From Psychromonas aquimarina ATCC BAA-1526 (GTDB taxonomy: Bacteria; Pseudomonadota; Gammaproteobacteria; Enterobacterales; Psychromonadaceae), in NCBI RefSeq assembly GCF_000428725.1, contig NZ_KE386791.1, forward strand, positions 124,001 to 188,000: a stretch of 64,000 nt of DNA, in the 5' to 3' direction. Made by a program: the position numbers and the translations under genes. This document shows, piece after piece, positions 51,571 to 61,015 of this stretch. The notes under the pieces are model-generated. The model did not search any database. It had not been told where the DNA came from and saw nothing but the letters and a program-made list of their open reading frames with translations. The first letter of the stretch is position 1. The number at the start of each line of letters is the position of its first letter.

Positions 51571-54375
51571 ATGACGATTCAATGCGCATTTGATATTACA
51601 CCATACCCGATTTTAGTCTGTGACAGTCAAGGCAATATTATTACTGCAAACTCCTCTTTTGCTGAGCAGTATAAAATTTCAGCTGACACATTAATCGGTT
51701 TAAAAGTACTGAGCTTGTTGTCTTTTCCTGAGAAAGCAGAAAATGAATCTGAAACCTATTTTTTAAAGATGCTTAAAAATAATGAGTATATTTACGCTCT
51801 TCTATCACTTCATGAAAAACAAAAAGAAAATGTGTATCTGAGCATAAAAGAAAACACGCAGGTGCAGGGGCAGTATTGTATTTTATTCAATACGGTTAAT
51901 GTGCAGACTGTGCCGCAGAATATTACTGAAAATAAATTAAAACAGCTTAACCAGGCTGTGAGAAGTGCAGATATTGGTACCTGGGAATATACACCGCAGA
52001 CACACGGTTTATATTTTTCATTAAAGCTTAAAGAATTAATTGGTCTTGATGCTGATACGCAGCCGGTCTGGAGTGATTTGGTGGAAAAAGTTGCCGTTTC
52101 GGATCAGGCTAAGTTTCTGGCCTTTGGTACCGATACTGTGAATGTTGGAGATCGAATTGACTTTGAATTTCGAGTAAAAATTGCTCAGCAGGACAAATGG
52201 TTTGAATTAAAAAGCGAGGCTTCTCTTTCTGATGACGGAGACTTATTGTTTGTTGGTTCGCTGAACGATTCGACCAAATCAAAACAAGTTTTATTAGCCC
52301 TTAAAAATGTGATTGAAGAAAAAAACCTGGCTTTTGAGGCTGGTAAAATAGGTACCTGGCGGGCGGAAAAAAATAAACAGGGGGAATGGATCTGGGACTG
52401 GAGTATACAGGCAAATAATATGTTTGCCTTAAAAGCAGAAGATATTGGAAATTTAGATAAATGGTCAGAGCGTCTTCATCCGGATGATGTTGATGATGTA
52501 TTTAAAGCGATTCAGGATTCTTTAGATACGGGCAGAGAATTTGAACAGGAATATCGAGCAGTACTCCCCGGTGGACAGGTCAAATATTTTCTTGGAAAAG
52601 GTAAAGTCAGTAAAGATCTGTTTGGTAATAACAGCAGAATTGATGGTGTTTGTTTTGATCATACGGCACTTAACAGTATTCAGACAGAGTTAAAAAAAAT
52701 AAACAGTGAATTAGAAAAACGTGTCTCTATGCGCACCAAAGAGCTGCAGCAGGCAAAAGAGCGTGCAGAAAATGCAAGTCAGACTAAAACTGAATTTTTG
52801 TCTATGATGAGCCATGAACTAAGAACCCCGATGAATGCGGTTATAGGATCTTTAGACTTACTGGCATTATCTAAACAGTCTTTAGAATCAATGGATCTTA
52901 TTGAAACAGCAAGTACTTCGGCAACAAACCTTATCTATATTTTAAATGATATTCTCGATATAGGAAAAATTGAAGCTGGAAAAATGCAGTTAGAACAGCG
53001 TGATTTTTCCGTTGCAGAGGTGGTTGATAATGTTGTGCAGTTATTTCTGCCTACAGCTAACAGTAAATCTATTGAATTTATTGTTGAAGAGGATCCCAAG
53101 TTACCCAAGCTGCTCGAAGGTGATGCAGTAAGGGTAAGGCAGTTATTATTCAACCTGCTTGGTAACGCTTTCAAATTTACCGAGTCTAGTAAAGATAAAC
53201 CCGGTATTGTGACACTGCGTACTAAAGTCATTGAAACTAATGGTATTATTTATCAGGTATTGTTTACCGTAACGGATAACGGTATAGGTATTGATAAAAA
53301 AACGCAGAAAAAACTGTTTTTACCTTTTACTCAGGCACAGCTTTCTACTACAAGGGAATATGGAGGAACCGGCTTAGGTCTGGCTATCTGCTGGAAGCTG
53401 ACCTGTTTAATGGGCGGAACTGTTTCCTTAGACAGCAGCCTTGGCAGCGGAGCTGCATTTGGTATTGAAATTCCTTTCTGGCGTTCCAAAGCAAAAACGC
53501 AGCAGCTGCCTTGTCTGCAGAATAAAACCGTGGCAGTAACGCATTTTACCGATCAGTATCCATTAAATAAAACAGTGATAGCGTATCTGAGCAGTGAATA
53601 TGCCGAGGTTGAGGCGGTAGATACTGCATCTATTACTGATACTTTAAATAATTATGATGTTGTACTTTTATTACTGGATACGAATATAAATCAGCTGGAT
53701 GAGCTGCAGTATATTTATCAGACAAACAAAACTGTAGATAATTTACTGGTGGGGGCGCCGCGGGCGCAAATCAAGAAGATCAGACAGTTAATACCTGCCT
53801 GCTGCATATTACCTATTAATCCAATGACAAAAATGCAGCTGCTGATTTTGACACAAAAGCTGCTGGATAATAAAGAATCTCGACAGGAAGGTGATTTTTC
53901 GATAGGGGATATTGAGACAGACCTTGACTTCGATTTAGATCTGGAACTTGATTTAGATCTAGATTTGGATAGTGAAACCGCCCCCCCCGAAGAACTGCTG
54001 TCTGATGTATTAATTGTTGAAGATAATCCCTTAAATCAAAAACTAATTGTAAAACAGCTTTCGACATTAGGTTATCAGTGTGATCTGGCTAATGACGGCC
54101 TGCAGGGAATAGATAAATGGCTGGCTAATGATTATAAGCTGATATTAACGGACTGCCATATGCCCAATCTTGACGGTTACAATATGACAAAACGTATCCG
54201 GGAGATGGAAAAAACACAAAGCAAAGCTGAAATTCCGATTATTGCTATCACAGGAGCCGCTATGGCTGGTGATGCTGAATATTGTTATTCGACAGGAATG
54301 AACGATTTCGTCAGTAAACCGGTTGTGTTGAAAGATCTTCAGAAGGTAATGACCAGGTGGTATGTAAATGGCTGA
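51571..54375 (+). CDS. PAS-containing hybrid histidine kinase
   Basis: A soluble hybrid kinase of about 934 residues. There are three PAS or PAS-like domains (starting FDITPYPILVCDSQGNIITAN, split by eye), a coiled-coil (ELEKRVSMRTKELQQAKERAEN), HisKA with FLSMMSHELRTPMNA carrying the phosphorylated His, an HATPase domain (TDNGIGIDKKTQ, GGTGLGLAI), and a C-terminal receiver (LIVEDNPLNQK; ILTDCHMPNLDG with the acceptor Asp). An Asp-Leu repeat linker precedes the receiver. The ATGs at 51559 and 51571 are both possible starts. It overlaps the Hpt gene by 8 bp. Confidence 0.88.
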   Translation: MTIQCAFDITPYPILVCDSQGNIITANSSFAEQYKISADTLIGLKVLSLLSFPEKAENESETYFLKMLKNNEYIYALLSLHEKQKENVYLSIKENTQVQGQYCILFNTVNVQTVPQNITENKLKQLNQAVRSADIGTWEYTPQTHGLYFSLKLKELIGLDADTQPVWSDLVEKVAVSDQAKFLAFGTDTVNVGDRIDFEFRVKIAQQDKWFELKSEASLSDDGDLLFVGSLNDSTKSKQVLLALKNVIEEKNLAFEAGKIGTWRAEKNKQGEWIWDWSIQANNMFALKAEDIGNLDKWSERLHPDDVDDVFKAIQDSLDTGREFEQEYRAVLPGGQVKYFLGKGKVSKDLFGNNSRIDGVCFDHTALNSIQTELKKINSELEKRVSMRTKELQQAKERAENASQTKTEFLSMMSHELRTPMNAVIGSLDLLALSKQSLESMDLIETASTSATNLIYILNDILDIGKIEAGKMQLEQRDFSVAEVVDNVVQLFLPTANSKSIEFIVEEDPKLPKLLEGDAVRVRQLLFNLLGNAFKFTESSKDKPGIVTLRTKVIETNGIIYQVLFTVTDNGIGIDKKTQKKLFLPFTQAQLSTTREYGGTGLGLAICWKLTCLMGGTVSLDSSLGSGAAFGIEIPFWRSKAKTQQLPCLQNKTVAVTHFTDQYPLNKTVIAYLSSEYAEVEAVDTASITDTLNNYDVVLLLLDTNINQLDELQYIYQTNKTVDNLLVGAPRAQIKKIRQLIPACCILPINPMTKMQLLILTQKLLDNKESRQEGDFSIGDIETDLDFDLDLELDLDLDLDSETAPPEELLSDVLIVEDNPLNQKLIVKQLSTLGYQCDLANDGLQGIDKWLANDYKLILTDCHMPNLDGYNMTKRIREMEKTQSKAEIPIIAITGAAMAGDAEYCYSTGMNDFVSKPVVLKDLQKVMTRWYVNG

Positions 54376-54706
54376 AAGAAAAGTATTAAACCGTAATGTA
54401 ATGATCGATCTGATTGGCGATGACAGGGAGAGTATTCGTCAGTTTGAAATCGATTTTTTAAAGCAGGCAAAAACATCGCTTATAAAAATTGCCGCTTTGT
54501 ACAATGAAAAAAATCTGGCTGCTATAAAAGAAGAAGCGCATTTTTTGAAAACCTCTGCAAAAGCTGTCGGAGCCGAGCAGACAGCAGATCTTTTAGAGGC
54601 GTTAGAACACTCGGCTGTAGAAAACAATAAAGAAAAAAGTAAACAGAAAATAATACAGATAAAAGAGTCTCTATTACTTGTGCATAAAGAGGTTAAAAAT
54701 GGCTAA
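54368..54706 (+). CDS. histidine phosphotransfer (Hpt) protein
   Basis: A 112-residue four-helix phosphocarrier. The conserved His is H58 in EEAHFLKTSAKAVGA, the usual HxLKG/SA motif variant. It overlaps both neighbours (8 bp each), so it is co-translated with the kinase and the response regulator and should relay phosphate from the kinase receiver. Confidence 0.87.
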   Translation: MAERKVLNRNVMIDLIGDDRESIRQFEIDFLKQAKTSLIKIAALYNEKNLAAIKEEAHFLKTSAKAVGAEQTADLLEALEHSAVENNKEKSKQKIIQIKESLLLVHKEVKNG

Positions 54707-55901
54707 TCGCTCTAAGTCTAAATCTAAAATTGCTTGCCGAGACCCTGAAGTGATCATGATTTATGAAAATGAAGAAGACGTTTTAGGCGTCGCCAGTATC
54801 ATAGCTGAACAGGTTGAAGAGTACCGGACTATCCCGGTAAACAGCAAAATAGGTCTGATTATCAACAAGTGTAAACCAGCGGTTATTCTGCTGGCGTTAA
54901 GCACGATTGAAAGGAATATTGAACTGTATAACCAGGTTATTGAGAATAAGTGTCTGGATTATCCTCACCATAGTGTTCTGTTATGTAACAATCGAGAATC
55001 AGCCGCCGCATTCCGCTGCTGTTTAAAAGGGCTGTTTGACGATTATTTTGTCTATCAGCCTCTATATGAAAAATTAAGATTAAAAATGATTGTTCATAAC
55101 GGACTGCAGTCCAGCCAGGCCTCGACCAAATATGCGGGAATAAATGATGAGGAACTTGAAAATATCGGCGAAAATTTGTCGTCATTAATTGATCAGAGTG
55201 GTGAATGGAAACAGTCTTTGTTAGGCTCAATCAGTTCCTGTAAACAAGTTATTAATGCAGTGGAACCAGCTGAGGCCGGCAGCGCCTCTGCGGCTTCAAC
55301 AGCTATTTTGGATGAGATAAATAAAACCCATATTGAGCCGCTGCTTGCGGATTTAGAAACCAATATAAGGCTTAATTTAGATAGTCTTATCGGGCAGTTA
55401 TTAGCGCAAAAAAACGGTTTATCAACCTTTGAAAGCCGTGTTGCTATGATCAATGAAATGTCAGATACAAACCCTGATAAAAGAGCGTCGCGCCTGAAAA
55501 AAGCGTTAGCAGAGCCGCCGGCACGAGGAAAAGAAAGAATATTAGTGGTAGAGGACAATGTTTTATACCGGGATATGCTGGTTAAAGTACTAAGCAATGA
55601 AAATTTTGTTGTTGATGTAGCTGATGACGGTTTAAGTGCGCTTAAGAAAATAAAAAAGAACTGTTACGAACTTATATTGATGGATCTGTTTATGCCCCAG
55701 TTAGACGGTATTAATACAACCAAACAAATCAAGGCAGTAACAGGTGGAAAAAGTTTACCCGTTATTGCCTTAACGGGAAATAAAAATAAAGATCTGATCA
55801 AAAAATGGGCTGAACAAGGGTTGAATGGATATCTTTTAAAACCTTCTAATAAAACTGAAATTCTTAAAGCGGTAAATAAAGTTCTGGATCAAGCAAGATA
55901 A
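54699..55901 (+). CDS. response regulator with degenerate N-terminal and active C-terminal receiver
   Basis: A 400-residue protein with no DNA-binding or enzymatic output domain that I can see. The N-terminal 130 residues have receiver-like strands (EVIMIYENEEDVLGVASII, AVILLALSTIE) but no acceptor Asp. A helical middle (residues 150-270) is followed by a canonical receiver: LVVEDNVLYRDML, acceptor D329 in ELILMDLFMPQLDG, and LKPSNKTEI. The start at 54699 has AGAGG upstream and overlaps the end of the Hpt gene. It probably is the phosphorelay end point and works by protein contacts. Confidence 0.8.
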   Translation: MANRSKSKSKIACRDPEVIMIYENEEDVLGVASIIAEQVEEYRTIPVNSKIGLIINKCKPAVILLALSTIERNIELYNQVIENKCLDYPHHSVLLCNNRESAAAFRCCLKGLFDDYFVYQPLYEKLRLKMIVHNGLQSSQASTKYAGINDEELENIGENLSSLIDQSGEWKQSLLGSISSCKQVINAVEPAEAGSASAASTAILDEINKTHIEPLLADLETNIRLNLDSLIGQLLAQKNGLSTFESRVAMINEMSDTNPDKRASRLKKALAEPPARGKERILVVEDNVLYRDMLVKVLSNENFVVDVADDGLSALKKIKKNCYELILMDLFMPQLDGINTTKQIKAVTGGKSLPVIALTGNKNKDLIKKWAEQGLNGYLLKPSNKTEILKAVNKVLDQAR

Positions 55902-56029
55902 AAGAGCTGAACCTGTTAAAAGAAACCCTGAACATCAGGAATATATTCTGCTTATCCCTGCAGTAAATAAGCAGTCGCTAGTGTTTAAAAGCTTGTGTTA
56001 TTTCAGTGAAATAAAAAAACAGCAATAAA

Positions 56030-56055
56030 AAAGCCTGAATCATTATCCAGGCTTT
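56030..56055. terminator. bidirectional intrinsic terminator
   Basis: AAAGCCTG / CAGGCTTT stem with a 10-nt loop between convergent genes. A-run before and AATTTTTTATT after make it work on both strands. Confidence 0.8.
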
Positions 56056-56076
56056 AATTTTTTATTATGAATAGTA

Positions 56077-56727
56077 TTAAGCTCTGCGTCTGCGTCGTAA
56101 TACTAAGCCTGCTACACCCACTACAAGTAAGCCTAATGCAGCCGGAGCCGGTACTCCGATTGTTGGATCGTTATTAGGGTCGGTATCATCCCCGCTTCTA
56201 TTTGAAAGCAGTGCGTAATCAAAACCGTAGAAATCACCAGAGCCGTTCCGGTCAATCACTACGTCTAAGGTACCTAATAGATTTATGCTGTCTAGAACGT
56301 TCTGCGCAAGATCAAAATGGCGTACTACAGTTTTTGGATAACCGTCATTAAACGCCCAGTTTTGTACAATTCCGTTATAGGTGGTTATAACAGCGCCGAA
56401 GGTAGATGCCTGGAAGTCTGCCATATCAAACCACATGCTGCCTTGTGTCCAGCCGTTTCCCAGGCCGGTAAAAGAGAATGTAGTTATGGTACCTGGTTGA
56501 GGGCCGTAGCCGGGATGCGCTGTGCTGTATGTATCTGTATATTGTGCACCGTTTGTAGCGAGCTTTTCGGCAGCATCACGGCCGTCATAAATAGGGCGGA
56601 ATGGCGGGTGATCTGCGTTATCGGCAATTCCTGCGCCGTAACCGTCGTTATCACCGATCATAATGACCGCGCCCCAGGCTGGGTTCATTATCATGGCAAG
56701 CAGTGCCGCTGAAAGTAGTTTTAACAT
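56077..56727 (-). CDS. exported PEP-CTERM-like surface protein
   Basis: A 217-residue secreted protein: signal MLKLLSAALLAMIMNPAWG, a beta-rich body (NGWTQGSMWFDMADFQAS), and a C-terminal sorting-type tail with VPAPAALGL, a hydrophobic helix and then RRRRRA. This tripartite end is the PEP-CTERM/exosortase form (the 'VPAPA' version). The start at 56727 has GGAGG 9 bp upstream. Such proteins are cut by an exosortase and are often made with exopolysaccharide; no exosortase gene is in the window. Confidence 0.78.
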   Translation of the reverse strand: MLKLLSAALLAMIMNPAWGAVIMIGDNDGYGAGIADNADHPPFRPIYDGRDAAEKLATNGAQYTDTYSTAHPGYGPQPGTITTFSFTGLGNGWTQGSMWFDMADFQASTFGAVITTYNGIVQNWAFNDGYPKTVVRHFDLAQNVLDSINLLGTLDVVIDRNGSGDFYGFDYALLSNRSGDDTDPNNDPTIGVPAPAALGLLVVGVAGLVLRRRRRA

Positions 56728-57024
56728 TATATGCTTCCTCCATAAATTTATATTAATATCAAGGATAGAGTTATCAGAAACATTCTGTTCCTCTAGTTGA
56801 TAGAGCAAGATACATACCAAGCGAGCTGCTTGTTTATAATCAATATGTTGCAATTATGTTAAATGGCGGTGTGTAAAATAAATCAACACTTTTTCTTTAA
56901 ATCAACTGTTTAACTAGCAAAAGAATCGACAGTGTAATGACTGCCTTTGTCAGCTGTATTATTAATTATTAAACTAACGCTTTAACAGCTGTGATAACTT
57001 AAATGAATCTGCATAGGATCCGGC

Positions 57025-57645
57025 TTAGTAAGCTAACCAGGCGCTGAATAACGACCAGGCAATAGAGAACATAATAACGGCGACGATAATATCAACGGCA
57101 CGTTTGATATTTTTTCTTCTCAGCTGCTTAGACAGTTTAGCAGCACCGACTGCCAGCGTATAAAACCATACAATTGATGCCGACATTACACCGAGCATAA
57201 AATAGATCCTGCTGCTTCCCTGATATTGTCCTCCGACACTGCCGATTATCATGATCATATCAATATAAACATGCGGATTTAAAAAAGTAACAAGTAAACA
57301 GGTGAGTAAAACTATTTTCAGCGGTTTTTTGACCGCAGTCTGTCTCCCGTTTTGTTCCGCCTGTTTAAACGCTGACTTTACTGACAGTGATGCATAGGTG
57401 CATAAAAAGATAATGCCGCCCCAGGTCAGCAGATTAAACATCATCGCACTGCCGGCTAACAGTAAACTGCCGCCTGTTACACCCACTATTATTAATAAGA
57501 TGTCACTGAGAGCAAAAAGCGTTGCTGCTGCTATATGATGATTTCGATTTATGGCCTGATTCAACATCATCGCATTCTGACTGCCGATAGGCAGGATCAT
57601 ACTGATTCCTAATGCAAAACCTTTCGCTGCTAATAATAAGCTCAT
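57025..57645 (-). CDS. argO: arginine exporter ArgO (LysE family)
   Basis: A 206-residue LysE/ArgO exporter with six membrane segments. GFALGISMILPIGSQNAMMLNQ is the ArgO hallmark, and FLNPHVYIDMIMIIGSVGGQ is the matching TM4 motif. GAGGTAAA precedes the ATG. It is divergent from argP, 96 bp apart, exactly the argO/argP layout of E. coli and Aeromonas, so control by ArgP with arginine or lysine is expected. Confidence 0.92.
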   Translation of the reverse strand: MSLLLAAKGFALGISMILPIGSQNAMMLNQAINRNHHIAAATLFALSDILLIIVGVTGGSLLLAGSAMMFNLLTWGGIIFLCTYASLSVKSAFKQAEQNGRQTAVKKPLKIVLLTCLLVTFLNPHVYIDMIMIIGSVGGQYQGSSRIYFMLGVMSASIVWFYTLAVGAAKLSKQLRRKNIKRAVDIIVAVIMFSIAWSLFSAWLAY

Positions 57646-57741
57646 TTTACCTCCAGACCTTTGTGTGTAAGAGGTAAAGATTTTGCATCGCTAAATACAA
57701 TAAGTATAATTAATATATTTTATTGTAGATAAGGCTGGCTT

Positions 57742-58638
57742 ATGCAGGGGTTTGATTATAAATTATTAGCCGCATTGAATGCTGTGATTGAACAGCAGAG
57801 TTTTGAACTTGCCGCTGAAAAATTGTGTATCAGTCAGCCGGCAGTTTCGCTGCGTCTTAAAAGCCTGGAGGAAAAACTCGGCCAGCCGGTTGTTATTCGC
57901 GGTCAGCCGCTAACAGTGACACCTGCCGGAGAAAAGCTCTTAAGCCACTACAAAATGGTGCAGCAGCTTGAGAGTGATTTACTGCCGAGTTTATCTTCAG
58001 ATACGCCGAGTAAACCGATTAAAATATCGCTCGCGGTAAATGCGGACAGTATTGCGACCTGGTTTATCGATGCGATGTCGCCAATTTTAAAAAACAATCT
58101 GGTAGAGATGAATCTGCTGATTGCAAGCGGTGAACATACGCTGGACAAATTACGCTCAGGTCAGGCTATCGGCGGTGTAACTAATGTTGAGCAGCCTTTA
58201 CCTGGTTACCGCTCTTTTAAACTGGGTAAAATGAATTATATCCTGGTGGCCTCCAGGGAGTTTAAAAACAGATACTTCAGTATGGGAGTTAATAAAGCCA
58301 GCTTAAAAATGGCTCCGGGCATCACCTACGATCAGAAAGATAATATGCACCTGCACTTTATCGGTAAACATTTTAAACTCGATTCCAGCGAGTATTACTG
58401 TCATAGAGTTAGTTCATCTGAAGCGTTTGTTGATCTGGCCAAACGCGGTCTGGCTTATTGTTTAATTCCACAGCTGCAGATAGAAAATGAACTGGCAAAC
58501 GGTGACTTAATTAATATCTGCCCGCAGCAGCAGCTGATTGAAACTCTCTACTGGCACAGCTGGGTTTTAGTTAAAGGGATAAATAAACAGATTTCACAGG
58601 AAATAGTTCGTTACGCAAGACAGGTTTTACAAAACTAA
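57742..58638 (+). CDS. argP: LysR-family regulator ArgP
   Basis: A 298-residue LysR regulator. The HTH is FELAAEKLCISQPAVSLRLK and the N-terminus MQGFDYKLLAALNAVIEQQSF matches ArgP/IciA. In E. coli ArgP binds lysine or arginine and activates argO. The divergent position next to argO makes the assignment strong. Confidence 0.9.
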   Translation: MQGFDYKLLAALNAVIEQQSFELAAEKLCISQPAVSLRLKSLEEKLGQPVVIRGQPLTVTPAGEKLLSHYKMVQQLESDLLPSLSSDTPSKPIKISLAVNADSIATWFIDAMSPILKNNLVEMNLLIASGEHTLDKLRSGQAIGGVTNVEQPLPGYRSFKLGKMNYILVASREFKNRYFSMGVNKASLKMAPGITYDQKDNMHLHFIGKHFKLDSSEYYCHRVSSSEAFVDLAKRGLAYCLIPQLQIENELANGDLINICPQQQLIETLYWHSWVLVKGINKQISQEIVRYARQVLQN

Positions 58639-58717
58639 AACTATACCGTCGCGCATCAGTTAGAAAATTTCCTATACTTCTATTCACTGTTGTAATCAGA
58701 AAATATAAGGTGCTAAT

Positions 58718-59437
58718 TTGTTTTATAAAAGTTTAATTCTTCTATTGTTTTTATCGCTCTGCAGCAGTCAGCTGTCGGCATCGCATGGCCCGCAGTCTGA
58801 ACCTGTAAAGCAGCGCTATACATATGATCTTTTTTACAAAAAAATAACCGTAGGAGAAATAATCCGGGAATTACAATATGAGGGAGAAAAAATCACTGCT
58901 GATACTCGCGCTGATTTATCTTTTTTGTATATCTATTTCGGTGGTAATCAGCTTTCTCAAATATACTGGGATAAAAACTCGCAGATGTTTTTAAGTAAAA
59001 GTTTTCAACGAAACAGTGTTGGATTTTCTCGTGTCAGTATGACAGCAGAATTTTTTAAAGACGGACATAAAAGCACTATACTGCGGAATGGGAAGCGCCA
59101 GACATTTTCAAACGAACAAGAAAAAATCATTGATTTTAACACGCTTTTTTTGCAAATCAGTGAAGGCCTTAAAGAAGGCCGGACACATTTCGAGTTCTAT
59201 ATGCAGACATCTGACTCCGTGGAACACTATTTTTTCGAAGTAACAGGTAAAGAAAAAACAGATACTAAATTTGGTAAACTGGATACATATCGTCTGCAGC
59301 AGACGGGAAAAAATGACCGCACGCTTATTGCCTGGTTTGCACCACAGGTTAACTACCAGATGGTGAAGTTTATTTATAAGCGTAAAATTCTGGATATTCG
59401 CGGGGAATTACGCGAACAGTCAAAAGTTGATTTGTAA
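58718..59437 (+). CDS. exported DUF3108-like protein
   Basis: A 239-residue protein with signal MFYKSLILLLFLSLCSSQLSA. The body opens with RYTYDLFYKKITVGEIIRE, which resembles the DUF3108 beginning ('Y.v.y.gi.iGe'), and ends with a beta-rich TYRLQQTG...IAWFAP segment typical of that fold, although other outer-surface beta proteins look alike. The start is TTG at 58718, with AAGG 8 bp upstream and no ATG nearby that would keep the signal. It lies 79 bp after argP. Confidence 0.65.
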   Translation: MFYKSLILLLFLSLCSSQLSASHGPQSEPVKQRYTYDLFYKKITVGEIIRELQYEGEKITADTRADLSFLYIYFGGNQLSQIYWDKNSQMFLSKSFQRNSVGFSRVSMTAEFFKDGHKSTILRNGKRQTFSNEQEKIIDFNTLFLQISEGLKEGRTHFEFYMQTSDSVEHYFFEVTGKEKTDTKFGKLDTYRLQQTGKNDRTLIAWFAPQVNYQMVKFIYKRKILDIRGELREQSKVDL

Positions 59438-59536
59438 GCTGTTTTGCTGATATGCAGTGCAAAGTTAGATGTTCGGATCTGCGTACCAGCATATACAGCT
59501 CGGGCTTAAAGTGCACAGGTAGAATTGATTTTAAGA

Positions 59537-61015
59537 TTAACGACCGCGGTTGAGATTAAAGCTGAAAGTGGTCCCACGTCCTAATTCGCTGCTCACACGA
59601 ATATCAGATTTTAACAGGCTTAACAATTTATGAGTGATGGCCAGTCCTAGCCCGCTGTGCTCTTTTTGATCATCAACCGCGTTACTGGCGCGGTATCTTG
59701 GATCAAAAACATAGGCTAGTTCTTCAGCATTAATGCCGCTTCCGTTGTCAATTACCTGCAGTTTAAGCTGGTTACCGGCTTCTTCAGAAACTTTAATAAT
59801 AATTTTTCCATTTTCAGCGGTATGACGGACGGCATTTTCAAGAAGATTAGTTAATACTCTCTCCAGCTTGCCGATATCGGAATAGACATTAAATGTACAT
59901 TGTTCAGGCTGCACCCTTAAGCTGATATTTTTTTCGCCTGCTTTGAATGAAAATTTAGCGGCAATATCATGAAGCAGCTCGCCCAAAGGAAAGCTTTCTA
60001 AATTGAGCGTGACCTGTTCGTCCTGAAGGTGAGCTAATTCAAATATCTGCTCAACAAGTTTATTTAACTGGCTGGCATTTTTAAAAGCAATATCAATAAA
60101 GCGCTGCTGCTGCTGCTCGGATAGATCGCGGCCTTTTAATTTTACTGTTTCAAGGTAACCCTGTAGTGAAGCAAGCGGGGTTCTTAAATCATGTGACAAG
60201 TGCATTAATAATTCGCGTCTCTGTTTATCGTTGTTTTGCAATTGTGCCAATTGATAATTTATCTGCTCTGCCATTTCATTGAATGCCGAGCCTAATTCAT
60301 GTACTTCATTATGTTCGGCTGAAGGCCAGTCATTAAGTTGTACTTTTGATTTTTCAAATCCGGCAAGACGAAAAGCGCGCATACTGCTGCTGAGCTTTTG
60401 TAACGGTAAAGTTAGAAAACGTAATAAACCAAGAACTGCGAAAAAAAAGAAAATAACCGCACCCAGCAGCAGCCCGATGGACTGAGAACGGTGCTGATTA
60501 GACTGAATGTCTGAAAAAATTGAGTCATAAATTTCACCGCGAATGATGATGTATAAATAAGCCTGTAGTTTATCACCCTTGTAGACAGCTGAAGCTGAGA
60601 ATATTTTTTGACCTTCATTGTTTCTTGGATCATCACCGTAGATTGGTAATGACTGCCGGCGAGAAATGAAGGACTTTATCGGTTTAAGATCCACTTTTTG
60701 CCGTTCAACTTTACCTGGCTCAGCCGAATAACTGATTATTTTTCCATCGACATCAAGAAGGTAAAATTCAAAGCTGGGTCCTAGAATCATTAAGCTGTGA
60801 AACAGGTTCTTTAATGCCTCATGATCATAAAGGCCTTCTTTTAACAATGGATTATCCTGGGCAAGGTGATCTGCAATCGAAAGGTGCAGACGCTGCTCTG
60901 CTTCGTTACGTGATAACTGTTCAAGGTTTGCTGACCACCAGAAAAATAGACCGGCAATTAAGATGAATATAATAACCAGAGACAGCGACAGCCTTTGATA
61001 TAAAGTTATTTTCAT
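59537..61015 (-). CDS. membrane sensor histidine kinase
   Basis: A 492-residue two-TM sensor kinase (TM at 10-29 and 180-202) with a periplasmic domain of about 150 residues, HAMP (203-258), HisKA with H275 in LLMHLSHDLRTPLASLQGY, and HATPase (LERVLTNLLENAVRHT, VIDNGSGI, SGLGLAITHKLL). It overlaps the upstream response-regulator gene by 4 bp (61012-61015). No ligand is known; the neighbour spondin-domain gene may be a target. Confidence 0.9.
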   Translation of the reverse strand: MKITLYQRLSLSLVIIFILIAGLFFWWSANLEQLSRNEAEQRLHLSIADHLAQDNPLLKEGLYDHEALKNLFHSLMILGPSFEFYLLDVDGKIISYSAEPGKVERQKVDLKPIKSFISRRQSLPIYGDDPRNNEGQKIFSASAVYKGDKLQAYLYIIIRGEIYDSIFSDIQSNQHRSQSIGLLLGAVIFFFFAVLGLLRFLTLPLQKLSSSMRAFRLAGFEKSKVQLNDWPSAEHNEVHELGSAFNEMAEQINYQLAQLQNNDKQRRELLMHLSHDLRTPLASLQGYLETVKLKGRDLSEQQQQRFIDIAFKNASQLNKLVEQIFELAHLQDEQVTLNLESFPLGELLHDIAAKFSFKAGEKNISLRVQPEQCTFNVYSDIGKLERVLTNLLENAVRHTAENGKIIIKVSEEAGNQLKLQVIDNGSGINAEELAYVFDPRYRASNAVDDQKEHSGLGLAITHKLLSLLKSDIRVSSELGRGTTFSFNLNRGR

